Of a stretch of DNA of 12,455 bases, positions 1 through 7,436 are shown piece by piece. The position numbers were made by a program, and so were the translations under genes. The DNA comes from an uncultured bacterium (GTDB lineage: Bacteria; Actinomycetota; Coriobacteriia; Coriobacteriales; Coriobacteriaceae), in assembly GCA_905216175.1 (NCBI GenBank), contig CAJMSV010000050.1:1-12455 (forward strand), written 5' to 3'. Position 1 is the stretch's first letter. The number at the start of each line of letters is the position of its first letter. The notes below the pieces were generated by a model that saw only the letters and a list, made by a program, of their open reading frames with translations, ran no database searches and was not told where the DNA came from.

Positions 1-88
1 GCGCGCGCGATACCCAACCCACTCGGGCTGTCCGGCACAACCCCACAAGCAGAAATTCCCGCAGTTGATTCCCAACGCCATAAGAGAA

Positions 89-156
89 GGGCCGGTCCCC
101 TTCAGTCGGGCGAACGTTCGTGCAACCACGTTCGACTGACTGAAGGGGACCGGCCC
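89..156 (-). terminator. Large hairpin downstream of htpG, probable terminator
   Basis: Bases 89-107 pair perfectly with 138-156 (19 bp). After a short imperfect patch, 111-117 pair with 128-134, leaving a loop of about ten bases. Read on the minus strand, the hairpin begins about 30 bases after the htpG stop and is followed by a modest T-rich run (TTCTCTTAT). It therefore fits a factor-independent terminator. The stem is much longer than a usual terminator and has no clean T tract, so a dispersed palindromic repeat that also stops transcription is an alternative. The rest of 1-188 shows no gene or RNA that I recognise. Confidence 0.55.
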
Positions 157-188
157 GAAGGGATTCGCAGACGTTAATCTACGCTAAT

Positions 189-2213
189 CTACATGAGCTC
201 GCAGATGCTCGCAGCAAAGGCCACGGGGTCCTCGGGAAGAATGCCCTCGACCAGCACCGCCTGGTCATACAGAAGGCCGGCGTACAGCTTGATCTTCTCG
301 GCATCGCCCGCCTCGTTTGCAGAAACAAGCTTCTTAAAGACGGGATGCTTGGCATTGAGCTCGAGTACGCGCTGGCTCTTGGGCATGCCTTCGGCCTCCG
401 CGGACGGATCGCGGCGCAGCACGCGCTCCATCTCCAGCGAAAGCGGGCCCTCGGTGGTGATGCACGCGGGAGCATCGGTCAGGCGCGCAGAAACAGCCAC
501 CTTCTCGACCTTATCGCCCAAGGCCTCCTTCATCGCCGTGAAAAGCGACTCGTTCTCCTTGGTAGCCTCCTCGGCATCCTTCTTCTCGTCCTCAGTCGCA
601 AGGTCAAGATCGCCCGTTGCAACGTTTTTGAGTTCGAAAGTACGGTCCTCGGTCTCGGGCTCGGCACCGTCGGCAACGGCCTTCTCGGCAGCTTCGCGGG
701 CGGCATCGTCCTCGTAGACCTTGGGCAGATCATGGGCATGGTAAGAACGCATGGCCTGGAAGGTAAATTCGTCGACATCGGCCGTAAGCAGCAAGACGTC
801 GTACCCGCGGGCAAGCACGCCCGTCACAACAGGCATCTTAGACAGACGCTCGCGCGAATCGCCAGCAGCATAGTAGATAGCCTTTTGATCGGCAGGCATC
901 GCCTTGGCATACTCAGCCAGCGTGACCATCTTCTGCTCTTTGGCGCTGTAGAACAAAAGCAGGTCGGCAAGCTCGTCTGCCTTCATGCCGTAGCTCGAAT
1001 AGATACCGTACTTAAGGCCACGGCCAAAGTTCTCAAAGAACTTCTCGTACGCCTCGCGATCGTTATCGCGCATATCCTCAAGGTCGGAAGAAATCTTCTT
1101 TTCCACACGCTTAGCAATGGCTCGCAGCTGGCGATTTTGCTGCAGAGTCTCGCGGCTGATGTTGAGCGAAACGTCGGCAGAATCGACCACGCCACGCACA
1201 AAGTTGAAGTAGTCGGGCAGCAGATCGGCGCACTTCTCCATAATCAGCACGTTGGAGCTGTAGAGGGAAAGGCCCTTCTCGTAATCCTTGCTGTACAGAT
1301 CGAACGGCGCGCGGCCCGGCACAAACAGCAGGGCGTCGTACTCGAGCGTGCCCTCGGCATGGAAGCTGATGGTGCGCGCAGGATCGTCAAAGTCGTGGAA
1401 CGTAGACTTGTAGAACTCGTCGTAGTCCTTCTGCTCAACATCGGAGCTGCGCTTTTTCCAAATCGGCGTCATGGAGTTGATGGTCTCGAGCTCCTGGTAG
1501 TCCTCATACTCGGGCTTGTAATCGTCGCCGGCGTCCTCGGGCTTGGGTTTCTGGCGGCTCTTGGACACCATCATCTGAATCGGGTAGCGCACATAGTTGC
1601 TGTACTGCTGAATCAGGCTCTTGAGACCCCACTCGGTCAGGAAGCGATCGTAGGTCTCGGCCTCGCCGTCGGCATCGAGCTTCTCGTTCTCGCGCAGCGT
1701 CAGGATGACATCGGTACCGTGCTCGGCGCGCTCGCCATCTTCGATGGTGTAACCCTCAAGACCATCAGACTCCCACACGTGAGCGGTGTCCTCGCCATAG
1801 GCGCGGCTCACGACCTTCACGTGGCTGGCGACCATAAAAGCCGAGTAGAAGCCCACGCCAAACTGGCCGATGATGTCGACATCCGAACCCTGCTGCTCGG
1901 CGTTCTCGGTCTTAAACTCCTCGGAGCCGGAATGGGCGATGGTGCCCAGATTGCGCTCGAGCTCCTCGGCGGTCATGCCAATGCCGTTATCCGAGATGGT
2001 AATGGTGCGGGCGTCTTTATCAAAGGAAACGCGAATAGCCAGGTCGCCCTGGTCGATCTTGACGCTCGGATCCTGCAGGCTCTTAAAGTTGAGCTTGTCG
2101 ACGGCGTCGCTCGCGTTAGAGATAAGCTCGCGCAGGAAGATTTCCTTATTGGTGTAGATGGAGTTGATCATGAGGTCGAGCAGTTTTTTGCTCTCGGTCT
2201 TAAATTGACGCAT
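189..2213 (-). CDS. htpG: Molecular chaperone HtpG (bacterial Hsp90)
   Basis: HtpG is the cytosolic Hsp90 homodimer, an ATP-driven chaperone that remodels client proteins together with the DnaK system. The 674-residue product has the GHKL ATPase domain first. It shows FLRELISNASDA (residues 26-37, with catalytic Glu29 and Asn33), SDNGIGM (74-80) and IIGQFGVGFYSAF (114-126). The middle domain carries the ATP-sensing arginine in LNISRETLQQNR (350-361), and the C-terminal dimerisation domain follows. At 674 residues it is longer than E. coli HtpG (624). Much of the excess appears to be a charged, acidic stretch around residues 500-555. The ATG start has AAAGGA six bases upstream (near 2220-2225). 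It follows the GNAT gene with a gap of about 200 bases that holds its likely promoter. I see neither a CIRCE nor a HAIR heat-shock operator there. The identification is secure. Confidence 0.97.
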   Translation of the reverse strand: MRQFKTESKKLLDLMINSIYTNKEIFLRELISNASDAVDKLNFKSLQDPSVKIDQGDLAIRVSFDKDARTITISDNGIGMTAEELERNLGTIAHSGSEEFKTENAEQQGSDVDIIGQFGVGFYSAFMVASHVKVVSRAYGEDTAHVWESDGLEGYTIEDGERAEHGTDVILTLRENEKLDADGEAETYDRFLTEWGLKSLIQQYSNYVRYPIQMMVSKSRQKPKPEDAGDDYKPEYEDYQELETINSMTPIWKKRSSDVEQKDYDEFYKSTFHDFDDPARTISFHAEGTLEYDALLFVPGRAPFDLYSKDYEKGLSLYSSNVLIMEKCADLLPDYFNFVRGVVDSADVSLNISRETLQQNRQLRAIAKRVEKKISSDLEDMRDNDREAYEKFFENFGRGLKYGIYSSYGMKADELADLLLFYSAKEQKMVTLAEYAKAMPADQKAIYYAAGDSRERLSKMPVVTGVLARGYDVLLLTADVDEFTFQAMRSYHAHDLPKVYEDDAAREAAEKAVADGAEPETEDRTFELKNVATGDLDLATEDEKKDAEEATKENESLFTAMKEALGDKVEKVAVSARLTDAPACITTEGPLSLEMERVLRRDPSAEAEGMPKSQRVLELNAKHPVFKKLVSANEAGDAEKIKLYAGLLYDQAVLVEGILPEDPVAFAASICELM

Positions 2214-2299
2214 GTGCAGTCCTTTCGCGCTACCCCCGTCCGCAAAAACGGCCCGGTCGCCCGAGCCGAATCGCAGACCTGCTATGTTCAGACTTAGAT

Positions 2300-2328
2300 T
2301 TTATAACCCATTAGCGCGCATATATACA
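2300..2328 (-). promoter_or_regulatory. Candidate htpG promoter
   Basis: On the minus strand a TATAAA hexamer (2300-2305) lies in an A/T-rich patch about 90 bases before the htpG start. The matching upstream hexamer, TGTATA (2323-2328) at 17-base spacing, is a poor -35. An inverted repeat, ACATAC (2325-2330) with GTATGT (2346-2351), lies just upstream and could be an operator. A second weak pair, CTTAGA/TCTAAG, flanks the region. No recognised heat-shock element is present. Only the -10 is reasonably convincing. Confidence 0.35.
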
Positions 2329-2377
2329 TACGGAATCGAAAAACTGTATGTCTAAGCGATCCGATGCGCCAATTGCC

Positions 2378-2424
2378 AAGGAGCGTCCCCAACTGCCGGC
2401 AGAAAAGGAACGTCCCTATCTGCC
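2378..2424. repeat. Two imperfect 20-bp direct repeats
   Basis: Bases 2378-2397 (AAGGAGCGTCCCCAACTGCC) and 2405-2424 (AAGGAACGTCCCTATCTGCC) agree at 17 of 20 positions with a 27-base period. A CTGCCGGCAG palindrome sits at the end of the first copy. The second copy runs over the stop codon of the GNAT gene. A related AGGGAC string occurs near 2945, on the other side of that gene. The arrangement resembles a dispersed intergenic repeat, but only these copies are visible here. Confidence 0.5.
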
Positions 2425-2916
2425 ATCTACGCGCTTGGCCATCCAGACATGGGGCTGGCCCTCGTCTTCGTAATCTACCGGGGCAATTTGCGTGTAGCCC
2501 GCCTTTGCATAGAGCGGCAACACGTATTCCTGCGCATGCAGCTTAATAAGCTTAGCGCCGGCATCGCGTGCACACGAAGCACTGGCCTCGACGATCGCAC
2601 TCGCCAGTCCGCGACGACGCATAGCCGGCAGCACGGCGACGCGCCCCATAATGTAGGTCTCCCCCGCCGCAACGCCTTCGTCCATGTCGCATGCCGGCAA
2701 CACCGGGGCCTCTGCGTCAGCCACGCGCTCAAGCTCTTCGGGAAACACGCGCGAGCAACCGGCAAGCTCGCCGTCTACATAGAGCGTCACATGAATGCAG
2801 TTTGGATCCTCGTCGATAGCGTCGAACTCATTCTCGTATCCCTGCTCGTCTATAAAAACGACGCGGCGCACCAACGCCGCGTCATCAAAGCATCCCGTCT
2901 TAAGTTGGATATCCAT
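2416..2916 (-). CDS. GNAT-family N-acetyltransferase (YjcF-like)
   Basis: This is a single-domain, 166-residue acetyl-CoA-dependent acyltransferase of the GNAT fold; its substrate cannot be told from sequence. VFIDEQGYENEFDAIDED (20-37) resembles the N-terminal motif of the YjcF-like subgroup. GRVAVLPAMRRRGLASAIVEAS (91-112) is motif A with the acetyl-CoA-binding RxxGxA loop. The segment around LHAQEYVLPLYAKAGY (126-141) is the usual C-terminal motif B. I chose the ATG at 2916 because GAAAGGG lies five bases upstream. A TTG six codons further out (2934) would place that ribosome site inside the gene. It starts 39 bases after the cpsB stop, so it may be co-transcribed with the polysaccharide genes, although no functional link is evident. 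A direct repeat overlaps its 3' end. Confidence 0.85.
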   Translation of the reverse strand: MDIQLKTGCFDDAALVRRVVFIDEQGYENEFDAIDEDPNCIHVTLYVDGELAGCSRVFPEELERVADAEAPVLPACDMDEGVAAGETYIMGRVAVLPAMRRRGLASAIVEASASCARDAGAKLIKLHAQEYVLPLYAKAGYTQIAPVDYEDEGQPHVWMAKRVDGR

Positions 2917-2955
2917 GGCTGCCCTTTCATTCAATGCGAACGTTAGGGACAGATA

Positions 2956-3606
2956 TTAGCGAAAATGAGCTCCGCGCACGCTAAACTTCGCGCGAGCCTT
3001 CGCCAGGCAGTCGTAATGACCCACGTTATGGGCATCGCTCGCGATGAAGCTGTACAGGTTCTGATCGAACAGGCGCTGTGCCGGCTTTTTCTCGCGACCA
3101 AATCGACCGCCGGCAATAAAGTCCGCCGAAGCCTGCAGCTTGCAGCCCATATCGACCAGGCGCTCCGCCACGCTTACATCCTTTTGAACCGCACGATAGC
3201 GCTCAGGATGAGCGATGATCACCTGGTAGCCACGGCACTGCAAATCGTAAATCGTGTTCTCGTACTCTCTAAACGCATACGCATCGGCATGCGTCGAAAG
3301 CTCAAGCAGGAACTCATTGGTTCCATCGAAATGCAAGTGCTCCGCGGCATCGATACCAAGCTCAACGAGCTTTCGATGGTTGACCTCGAAGCCCATCTGG
3401 AGCGGAAAACCGTCAGCGTTATCACGCAGCAGCTCAAAGGCATCCCACATCTTGTCGTAATCAAAATAGGGATCACGACAGTGCGGGGTGCAAACGATTC
3501 TGGTTACACCGGCCTGCTTGGCAGCCTCGAGCATCGCCAAGCTCTCATCGAGATCGGCGGCGCCGTCGTCTACACCCGGCAAGATATGGCAATGAATGTC
3601 ACGCAT
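2956..3606 (-). CDS. cpsB: PHP-type protein-tyrosine phosphatase CpsB/Wzb-like
   Basis: This cytoplasmic, metal-dependent phosphatase of the CpsB/YwqE family is expected to remove phosphate from the tyrosine cluster of the autokinase encoded just upstream. The kinase-phosphatase cycle controls capsule or exopolysaccharide length and export. PHP-domain metal ligands are visible in order: DIHCHILPGVDDG (3-15), TPHCRD (40-45), GFEVNH (72-77), ELSTHAD (102-108), AHPERY (132-137) and SDAHN (190-194). At 216 residues it is shorter than the typical 240-255, and the lost length is at the C-terminus after the last metal motif. All ligands remain, so it should be active. The start lies 17 bases after the cpsD stop, with AAGG eight bases upstream, which is consistent with one operon. 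Confidence 0.92.
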   Translation of the reverse strand: MRDIHCHILPGVDDGAADLDESLAMLEAAKQAGVTRIVCTPHCRDPYFDYDKMWDAFELLRDNADGFPLQMGFEVNHRKLVELGIDAAEHLHFDGTNEFLLELSTHADAYAFREYENTIYDLQCRGYQVIIAHPERYRAVQKDVSVAERLVDMGCKLQASADFIAGGRFGREKKPAQRLFDQNLYSFIASDAHNVGHYDCLAKARAKFSVRGAHFR

Positions 3607-3623
3607 AGGTCAGCCTTAATCAA

Positions 3624-4361
3624 CTAAACGTTTGCTCGGTTGGTGAAGATGCCCTTTTTGGAAGTCCCCTGATCGTCGGAGCCCTTCTTAACCTTCTTAC
3701 CGTCCTTGGTGTAGTAGGAGTAGTAGTACTCGCTGGTCTCGGTCTCGCAGTAGTTCATGACGGTACCGATGAGCTTGACCTTCTCGGACTTCTTAAGCTG
3801 GCCGATAGCGTTGAGTGCCTCCTCGCGCTTGGTGAAGTCCTCGCGCACCACGAACAGCGTACCGTCGGTCAGGCTGGCAATCTCGGCAGCATCGATGAAG
3901 GTGCCGACCGGGGGAGCATCAAAGATGACGTACTGGAACTTGGCGGACAGTGCCTTTACCAACTTGGCAAAGCGGTGAGAGACGATGATGTCGGCAGGAT
4001 TGGGAATATGCGGCTCGGCATCGAGGAAGTAGAAGTTCTTCTGACCCGTCTCGACAATTGCCTGGTCAATGGAGATCTGCTCGGAAAGGACCGCATAGAG
4101 TCCGCCGCGCGAACGAACGCCGAGCATATCGGAAAGGGACCTGCGGCGCATATCGGCCTCGACCAGGAGCACGGACTTGCCGCTCGTGGCGATAGCCTGG
4201 GCAAGGTTGATGGAAACCGTAGACTTGCCCTCGTTGGGAATCGAGGACGTGACGGTAATGGTGCGAATGGGGTCGTCCACGCTCGCAAAGCGGATGTTGG
4301 CCAGAAGGGTCTTGGCGGCATTCTGTACAACGAGCTTATCGGTGTTCTTTGCCTTAGCCAT
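3624..4361 (-). CDS. cpsD: BY-type tyrosine autokinase CpsD/Wze-like
   Basis: This is the cytoplasmic half of a bacterial tyrosine kinase that works with a separate membrane activator (the preceding CpsC gene) to regulate surface polysaccharide synthesis. The 245-residue protein has Walker A SSIPNEGKST (39-48, Lys46), Walker A' LLVEADMRR (65-73) and Walker B VIFDAPPVG (145-153). The C-terminal tail has a tyrosine cluster, EYYYSYYTKDGKK (211-223), which is the expected autophosphorylation site. Walker A' has Glu68 where many family members have the first Asp; Asp70 is kept. Its ribosome site, AAAGGTGG, lies inside the last codons of cpsC, and the start follows that stop by two bases, so translational coupling is likely. 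The absence of a fused transmembrane half fits the Gram-positive arrangement. Confidence 0.94.
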   Translation of the reverse strand: MAKAKNTDKLVVQNAAKTLLANIRFASVDDPIRTITVTSSIPNEGKSTVSINLAQAIATSGKSVLLVEADMRRRSLSDMLGVRSRGGLYAVLSEQISIDQAIVETGQKNFYFLDAEPHIPNPADIIVSHRFAKLVKALSAKFQYVIFDAPPVGTFIDAAEIASLTDGTLFVVREDFTKREEALNAIGQLKKSEKVKLIGTVMNYCETETSEYYYSYYTKDGKKVKKGSDDQGTSKKGIFTNRANV

Positions 4362-4363
4362 GC

Positions 4364-5020
4364 CTATTTACCACCTTTCATAGCCGGAATTCGGCCAACA
4401 ACGGGAATGCCCAGGAGCTCTTCTGCCTCTTCGGCACCGCGGATGCGGGTATTGAGCATGTCTGCCAAAACGACATAGGCAACTGCGATAAAGATACCGG
4501 CGAGGAACGCGACAGCAACGTACAGCATACGCTTGGGACCGCTGGGGGCTTCGGGGGTCTTAGCCTCGTCGATAACGTTGATGCTCTGGGCAGCGCCGAC
4601 GTTCTGAGCGACCGTACTCACCGAGCTGGCCATGGCCTTTGCGACCTTAGCCGTCTCCTTGGCATCGGTGCCGGTAACCGAAAGCGTAATGACACGCGTG
4701 GTGGTCTCGGAGGAAACAGACACCTTGTAGTCATCCAGATCGGTGAGGCCCAGTTCATTGGCTGCGCCGCTCTTAACGCTATCGCTATCCAGCAGCGTGG
4801 CGATATCGTTGGAAAGCATCTGACTCGCCGAGAGATCGTTGTAGCTCATCTGACCGCTATCGTCGGTCTTGGCGAGAATGTACATGCTCGTCGTCGCGGT
4901 ATAGGTGTTGTCCATCGCAACGAAGGACACGATGCCCATGGCGATCGCGCAGACCACCGGAAGGGTGATGACCAGCTGAAGGTGCTTCTTCAGCAGCTGG
5001 AACAGTTCGAGAAGGGTCAT
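4364..5020 (-). CDS. cpsC: Wzz/CpsC polysaccharide chain-length regulator and kinase activator
   Basis: This membrane protein of the polysaccharide co-polymerase family sets chain length and activates the CpsD kinase through its cytoplasmic tail. The 218 residues show an N-terminal Wzz segment (MTLLELFQLLKKH), transmembrane helix 1 at about 17-36 and an extracytoplasmic domain (about 38-160). A proline-containing stretch, EAPSGPKR (157-164), leads into transmembrane helix 2 at about 165-187. The cytoplasmic tail ends in EEAEELLGIPVVGRIPAMKGGK, typical of family members that dock the kinase. The ATG at 5020 has AAAGG eight bases upstream. It is the first gene of the cpsC-cpsD-cpsB set. No glycosyltransferase, flippase or polymerase lies in the window, so the polymer it serves is unknown. 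Confidence 0.92.
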   Translation of the reverse strand: MTLLELFQLLKKHLQLVITLPVVCAIAMGIVSFVAMDNTYTATTSMYILAKTDDSGQMSYNDLSASQMLSNDIATLLDSDSVKSGAANELGLTDLDDYKVSVSSETTTRVITLSVTGTDAKETAKVAKAMASSVSTVAQNVGAAQSINVIDEAKTPEAPSGPKRMLYVAVAFLAGIFIAVAYVVLADMLNTRIRGAEEAEELLGIPVVGRIPAMKGGK

Positions 5021-5100
5021 GCAGCTTGCCTTTCATTTCCCCAGTTCGGATTGACAAAACTGTCCGTATGTTATCGCATCTTTTTACCGAGACCAAACTC

Positions 5101-5129
5101 TATACATAAGAAACAGGCTCTCCTGTAAA
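5101..5129 (-). promoter_or_regulatory. Candidate promoter of the cpsC-cpsD-cpsB operon
   Basis: Reading the minus strand, TTTACA (5124-5129) and TGTATA (5101-5106) are separated by 17 bases and lie about 80 bases before the cpsC start. A small inverted repeat, ACAGG-CTCT-CCTGT (5113-5126), overlaps the -35 and spacer and could bind a regulator. The region is A/T-rich compared with its surroundings. No other convincing promoter precedes cpsC. Confidence 0.45.
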
Positions 5130-5161
5130 AATGTCGGAAGCAATCGTAAAATTGCACAACA

Positions 5162-5190
5162 ACGCCGCACCCGAAAGTCAAATGCGGCGT
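5162..5190 (-). terminator. Terminator after phoR
   Basis: The arms ACGCCGCA (5162-5169) and TGCGGCGT (5183-5190) form a perfect 8-bp G/C-rich stem with a 13-base loop. On the minus strand the stem is followed by TTGTTGTG and then TTTT a few bases on. It begins about 25 bases beyond the phoR stop. It separates the phosphate regulator genes from the polysaccharide operon. Confidence 0.65.
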
Positions 5191-5215
5191 CTGCATCAAT
5201 ATCTATGTTATATCG

Positions 5216-6640
5216 CTATGCGAATGGCTCGTCCTGCTGTATGGGAAACGTCACCGTAATGGTGGTTCCCACGCCCAACTCGCTCGACAGATCGAGCGTG
5301 GCGTGATGATACAGGGCCGCATGCTTGACAATGGCAAGCCCCAGACCGGTTCCGCCGCGTGCCTTGGACCTACTCTTGTCCACGCGATAGAACCGCTCAA
5401 ATACCTTGCCCTGTTCTTCAGGCGCGATACCGATTCCCGTGTCGGCGACCGCAAGGAACGGATGGCCTTCGTCGTTGGTGCCGCACTGCAGCGTAACCGT
5501 ACCGCCGGGTCGATTGTAGCGGATGGCGTTGCTTGCCAGATTATAGATGAGCTCGCCAATCAAGCGCGACACGCCCTCGATGACCACAGGCTTGGTCTCA
5601 TGACTTATCGTCACATTCGCCTGACGGGCGACCTGTTCAAGACGCTGCTCGACCGCGTAGATGGCACGCGAGAGCTCAATAGGCTCCGTGGACCCAATGG
5701 GCACCGCCTCGCCCTCAGCTGCACGCTCGGCCTCGTCCAAGTTAGACAGCGTAAGGATATCGTTGACAAGCGCTGCCAAGCGGCCCGCCTCACGATAGAT
5801 GCGACCGCCAAAGTTGCGCAGGTCGCCCTCGCCCTCGACCATGCCGTTTGCGATGAGCTCGGCATAGCCCGAAATCGCCGTAAGCGGCGTCTTGAGCTCA
5901 TGGGTGATATTCGCCGTGAACTCGCGGCGCATACGGTCGTTGTCCGCCAGCACCGCCATTTGGCGCTTGAGCTCCTGGCGCTGCGACTCAATACGCTCAA
6001 GCATGGGGACCATCTCGGCATAGGCGTGCTCATAGCTACGGCGTGGGTGGTCCAAATCCACCTCTTGCAAAGGCGCGATGATGGCACGGGACTCGCGGCG
6101 CGCCATAAAAAACGAGAGTACCGCACCCGCTGCTGCGATAAGCAGCATCGGCGCCACCATCGACAGCAAAATCGCCGCAACGCCAGGCTGGGCCTGCGCC
6201 AAGCGGACAACCTGGCCGTTATCAAGGGCGACGGCGCGATACAGCATAATCTCGTCGAGCGTAGAGCTTGCGCGCTCCGCGGAACCCGAACCACTCTCAA
6301 AGGCCTCGATGACCTCGGGGCGATCGCCATGGTTGGGCAGTGTGGAAGGCGACGCCTCGTTGTCGTAGGCAACCGATCCATCCTTGTTAATCAGCGTGAT
6401 GCGCAAGTCCTCGCGATCGAGGCTACGCAAGAACGGGATGGGCTCCTGCTGCTCGTCGAGGGCGGCAGCAATGAGCTCGGTTTCTTGCGCCAGGTTGGCA
6501 CTCGTGGCATCCGCCAAGGTGTTTTGCACAAAGAACGCACCCAGCACCGTAAACGCCACGATAACCGCCATGGCGCAGACAAAGATCGTCACAAAAACGC
6601 GGTGCGACAGCGTATGTTTTCCCTGGGGGGCGAAGACCAC
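5216..6640 (-). CDS. phoR: PhoR-type membrane sensor histidine kinase
   Basis: This membrane sensor kinase is predicted to phosphorylate the response regulator encoded just before it. The 474 residues comprise transmembrane helix 1 (about 14-37) and an extracytoplasmic PAS-like sensor (about 42-152) with the family pattern ITLINKDGSVAYDNEASPSTLPNH. Transmembrane helix 2 (about 157-180) and a degenerate linker follow. The H-box is FTANITHELKTPLTAISGYAELIANGM (241-267, His247). The ATPase has an N-box, NLASNAIRYN (367-376), with ADTGIGIAPEEQGKVFERFYRVD (399-421) and GGTGLGLAIVKH (429-440). The H-box and sensor match the PhoR group of Gram-positive bacteria. The GTG start has GGAGGAG six bases upstream, lying in the last codons of phoP, so the two are probably coupled. 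Ligand sensing by this domain is not shown by sequence; the phosphate role rests on the pstB neighbour. Confidence 0.93.
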   Translation of the reverse strand: MVFAPQGKHTLSHRVFVTIFVCAMAVIVAFTVLGAFFVQNTLADATSANLAQETELIAAALDEQQEPIPFLRSLDREDLRITLINKDGSVAYDNEASPSTLPNHGDRPEVIEAFESGSGSAERASSTLDEIMLYRAVALDNGQVVRLAQAQPGVAAILLSMVAPMLLIAAAGAVLSFFMARRESRAIIAPLQEVDLDHPRRSYEHAYAEMVPMLERIESQRQELKRQMAVLADNDRMRREFTANITHELKTPLTAISGYAELIANGMVEGEGDLRNFGGRIYREAGRLAALVNDILTLSNLDEAERAAEGEAVPIGSTEPIELSRAIYAVEQRLEQVARQANVTISHETKPVVIEGVSRLIGELIYNLASNAIRYNRPGGTVTLQCGTNDEGHPFLAVADTGIGIAPEEQGKVFERFYRVDKSRSKARGGTGLGLAIVKHAALYHHATLDLSSELGVGTTITVTFPIQQDEPFA

Positions 6641-6643
6641 GGG

Positions 6644-7372
6644 TTACTCCTCCGATGCGGTGGCCGCGGTGTCGTCACCTTCGGCACCATCACCGGCAGA
6701 AGGCTCGGCCAAGCGGTAGCCCACGCCGCGCACGGTCTCGATGGCGCTGGCATGCTCGCCCAGTTTTTGGCGAAGCGTCTGCACGTGCACGTCAACGGTG
6801 CGCGAACCGCCGTCGAAGTCCCAGCCCCACACGCTCTGCAGCAACGACTCGCGGGTAAAGACCACGCCGGGCTTGCGCATGAGGTACTCGAGCAGGTCGA
6901 ACTCGCGCAGGGTGAGCTTAAGCGGCTCGCCGGCAACGGTCACCTCGCGATGGCTGGGCGAGAGCACAATGTCGCCCACGCTGAGCACATCGCTCGCCTG
7001 CTTGACCATGCCGCCGCGGCGCAGCAGCGCACGGCAACGGCTGGCGAGTTCCATGAGCGAAAACGGCTTAGTCAGGTAATCGTCGGCACCGCCATCGAGC
7101 GCCATCACCTTGTCGAGCTCGGTATCCTTGGCGGTAAGCATCATGATGGGCACCGTCGCCGTCAGGCGATCGGCACGCAGTCGACGCATAATCGCCAAGC
7201 CATCGGTATCGGGCAGCATGATGTCGAGCAGGACGGCATCGGGTACCCGTCGCGCCACGGCAGCCTTAAACTCACCGTCGCACGAAAAGCCTTCGGCCTC
7301 AATCCCCTGCTTGCGCAGCGCATAGACCGTCAAATTCCTGATGTTGTCATCGTCCTCGACGTAATAGATCAT
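6644..7372 (-). CDS. phoP: PhoP/PhoB-type response regulator (OmpR family)
   Basis: This DNA-binding response regulator of 242 residues probably controls phosphate-starvation genes. The receiver domain has an acidic pocket at Glu6-Asp9, phospho-acceptor Asp50 in DAVLLDIMLPDTDG, Thr80 and Lys102 (LTKPF). The winged-helix domain includes LTLREFDLLEYLMRKPGVVFTRESLLQSVWGWDFDGGSRTVDVHVQTLRQKLG and ends in ETVRGVGYRL, followed by an acidic low-complexity tail. I place the start at the ATG at 7372 because AAAGGGG lies six bases upstream. An alternative start eight codons out (7396) would bury that site and adds residues that do not belong to the fold. It is 64 bases after pstB and overlaps no gene. 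It is the partner of the kinase that follows. Confidence 0.93.
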   Translation of the reverse strand: MIYYVEDDDNIRNLTVYALRKQGIEAEGFSCDGEFKAAVARRVPDAVLLDIMLPDTDGLAIMRRLRADRLTATVPIMMLTAKDTELDKVMALDGGADDYLTKPFSLMELASRCRALLRRGGMVKQASDVLSVGDIVLSPSHREVTVAGEPLKLTLREFDLLEYLMRKPGVVFTRESLLQSVWGWDFDGGSRTVDVHVQTLRQKLGEHASAIETVRGVGYRLAEPSAGDGAEGDDTAATASEE

Positions 7373-7412
7373 GTTGAACCCCTTTGCGGCCGGCATGACC
7401 GCATCTTAACCC

Positions 7413-7426
7413 TAAAGGTACCTTTA
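7413..7426. promoter_or_regulatory. Perfect 14-bp palindrome between pstB and phoP
   Basis: TAAAGGTACCTTTA (7413-7426) is a perfect palindrome with no spacer, sitting in the 64-base gap between the pstB stop and the phoP start. With no loop it is poorly suited to act as an RNA hairpin terminator, so a site for a symmetric DNA-binding protein is more likely. Its function is unknown. Confidence 0.35.
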
Positions 7427-7436
7427 CTAGATGGTA

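Noticed and set aside
1..81. Open minus-strand frame starting with ATG at 81
   Set aside because: It has only 27 visible codons, no ribosome site and no recognisable product, and it runs off the window edge.
345..2297. Long open frame on the plus strand opposite htpG
   Set aside because: It is antisense to an unmistakable HtpG, has no recognisable domain, and is explained by G/C-rich codon bias.
2214..2415. Heat-shock operator (CIRCE or HAIR) before htpG
   Set aside because: Neither TTAGCACTC-N9-GAGTGCTAA nor a CTTGAGT/ACTCAAG pair is present.
2917..2934. Upstream TTG start for the GNAT gene
   Set aside because: The ribosome site GAAAGGG lies within this stretch and points to the ATG at 2916.
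7373..7396. Upstream start for phoP
   Set aside because: AAAGGGG six bases before the ATG at 7372 falls inside this stretch, and the added residues do not fit the receiver fold.
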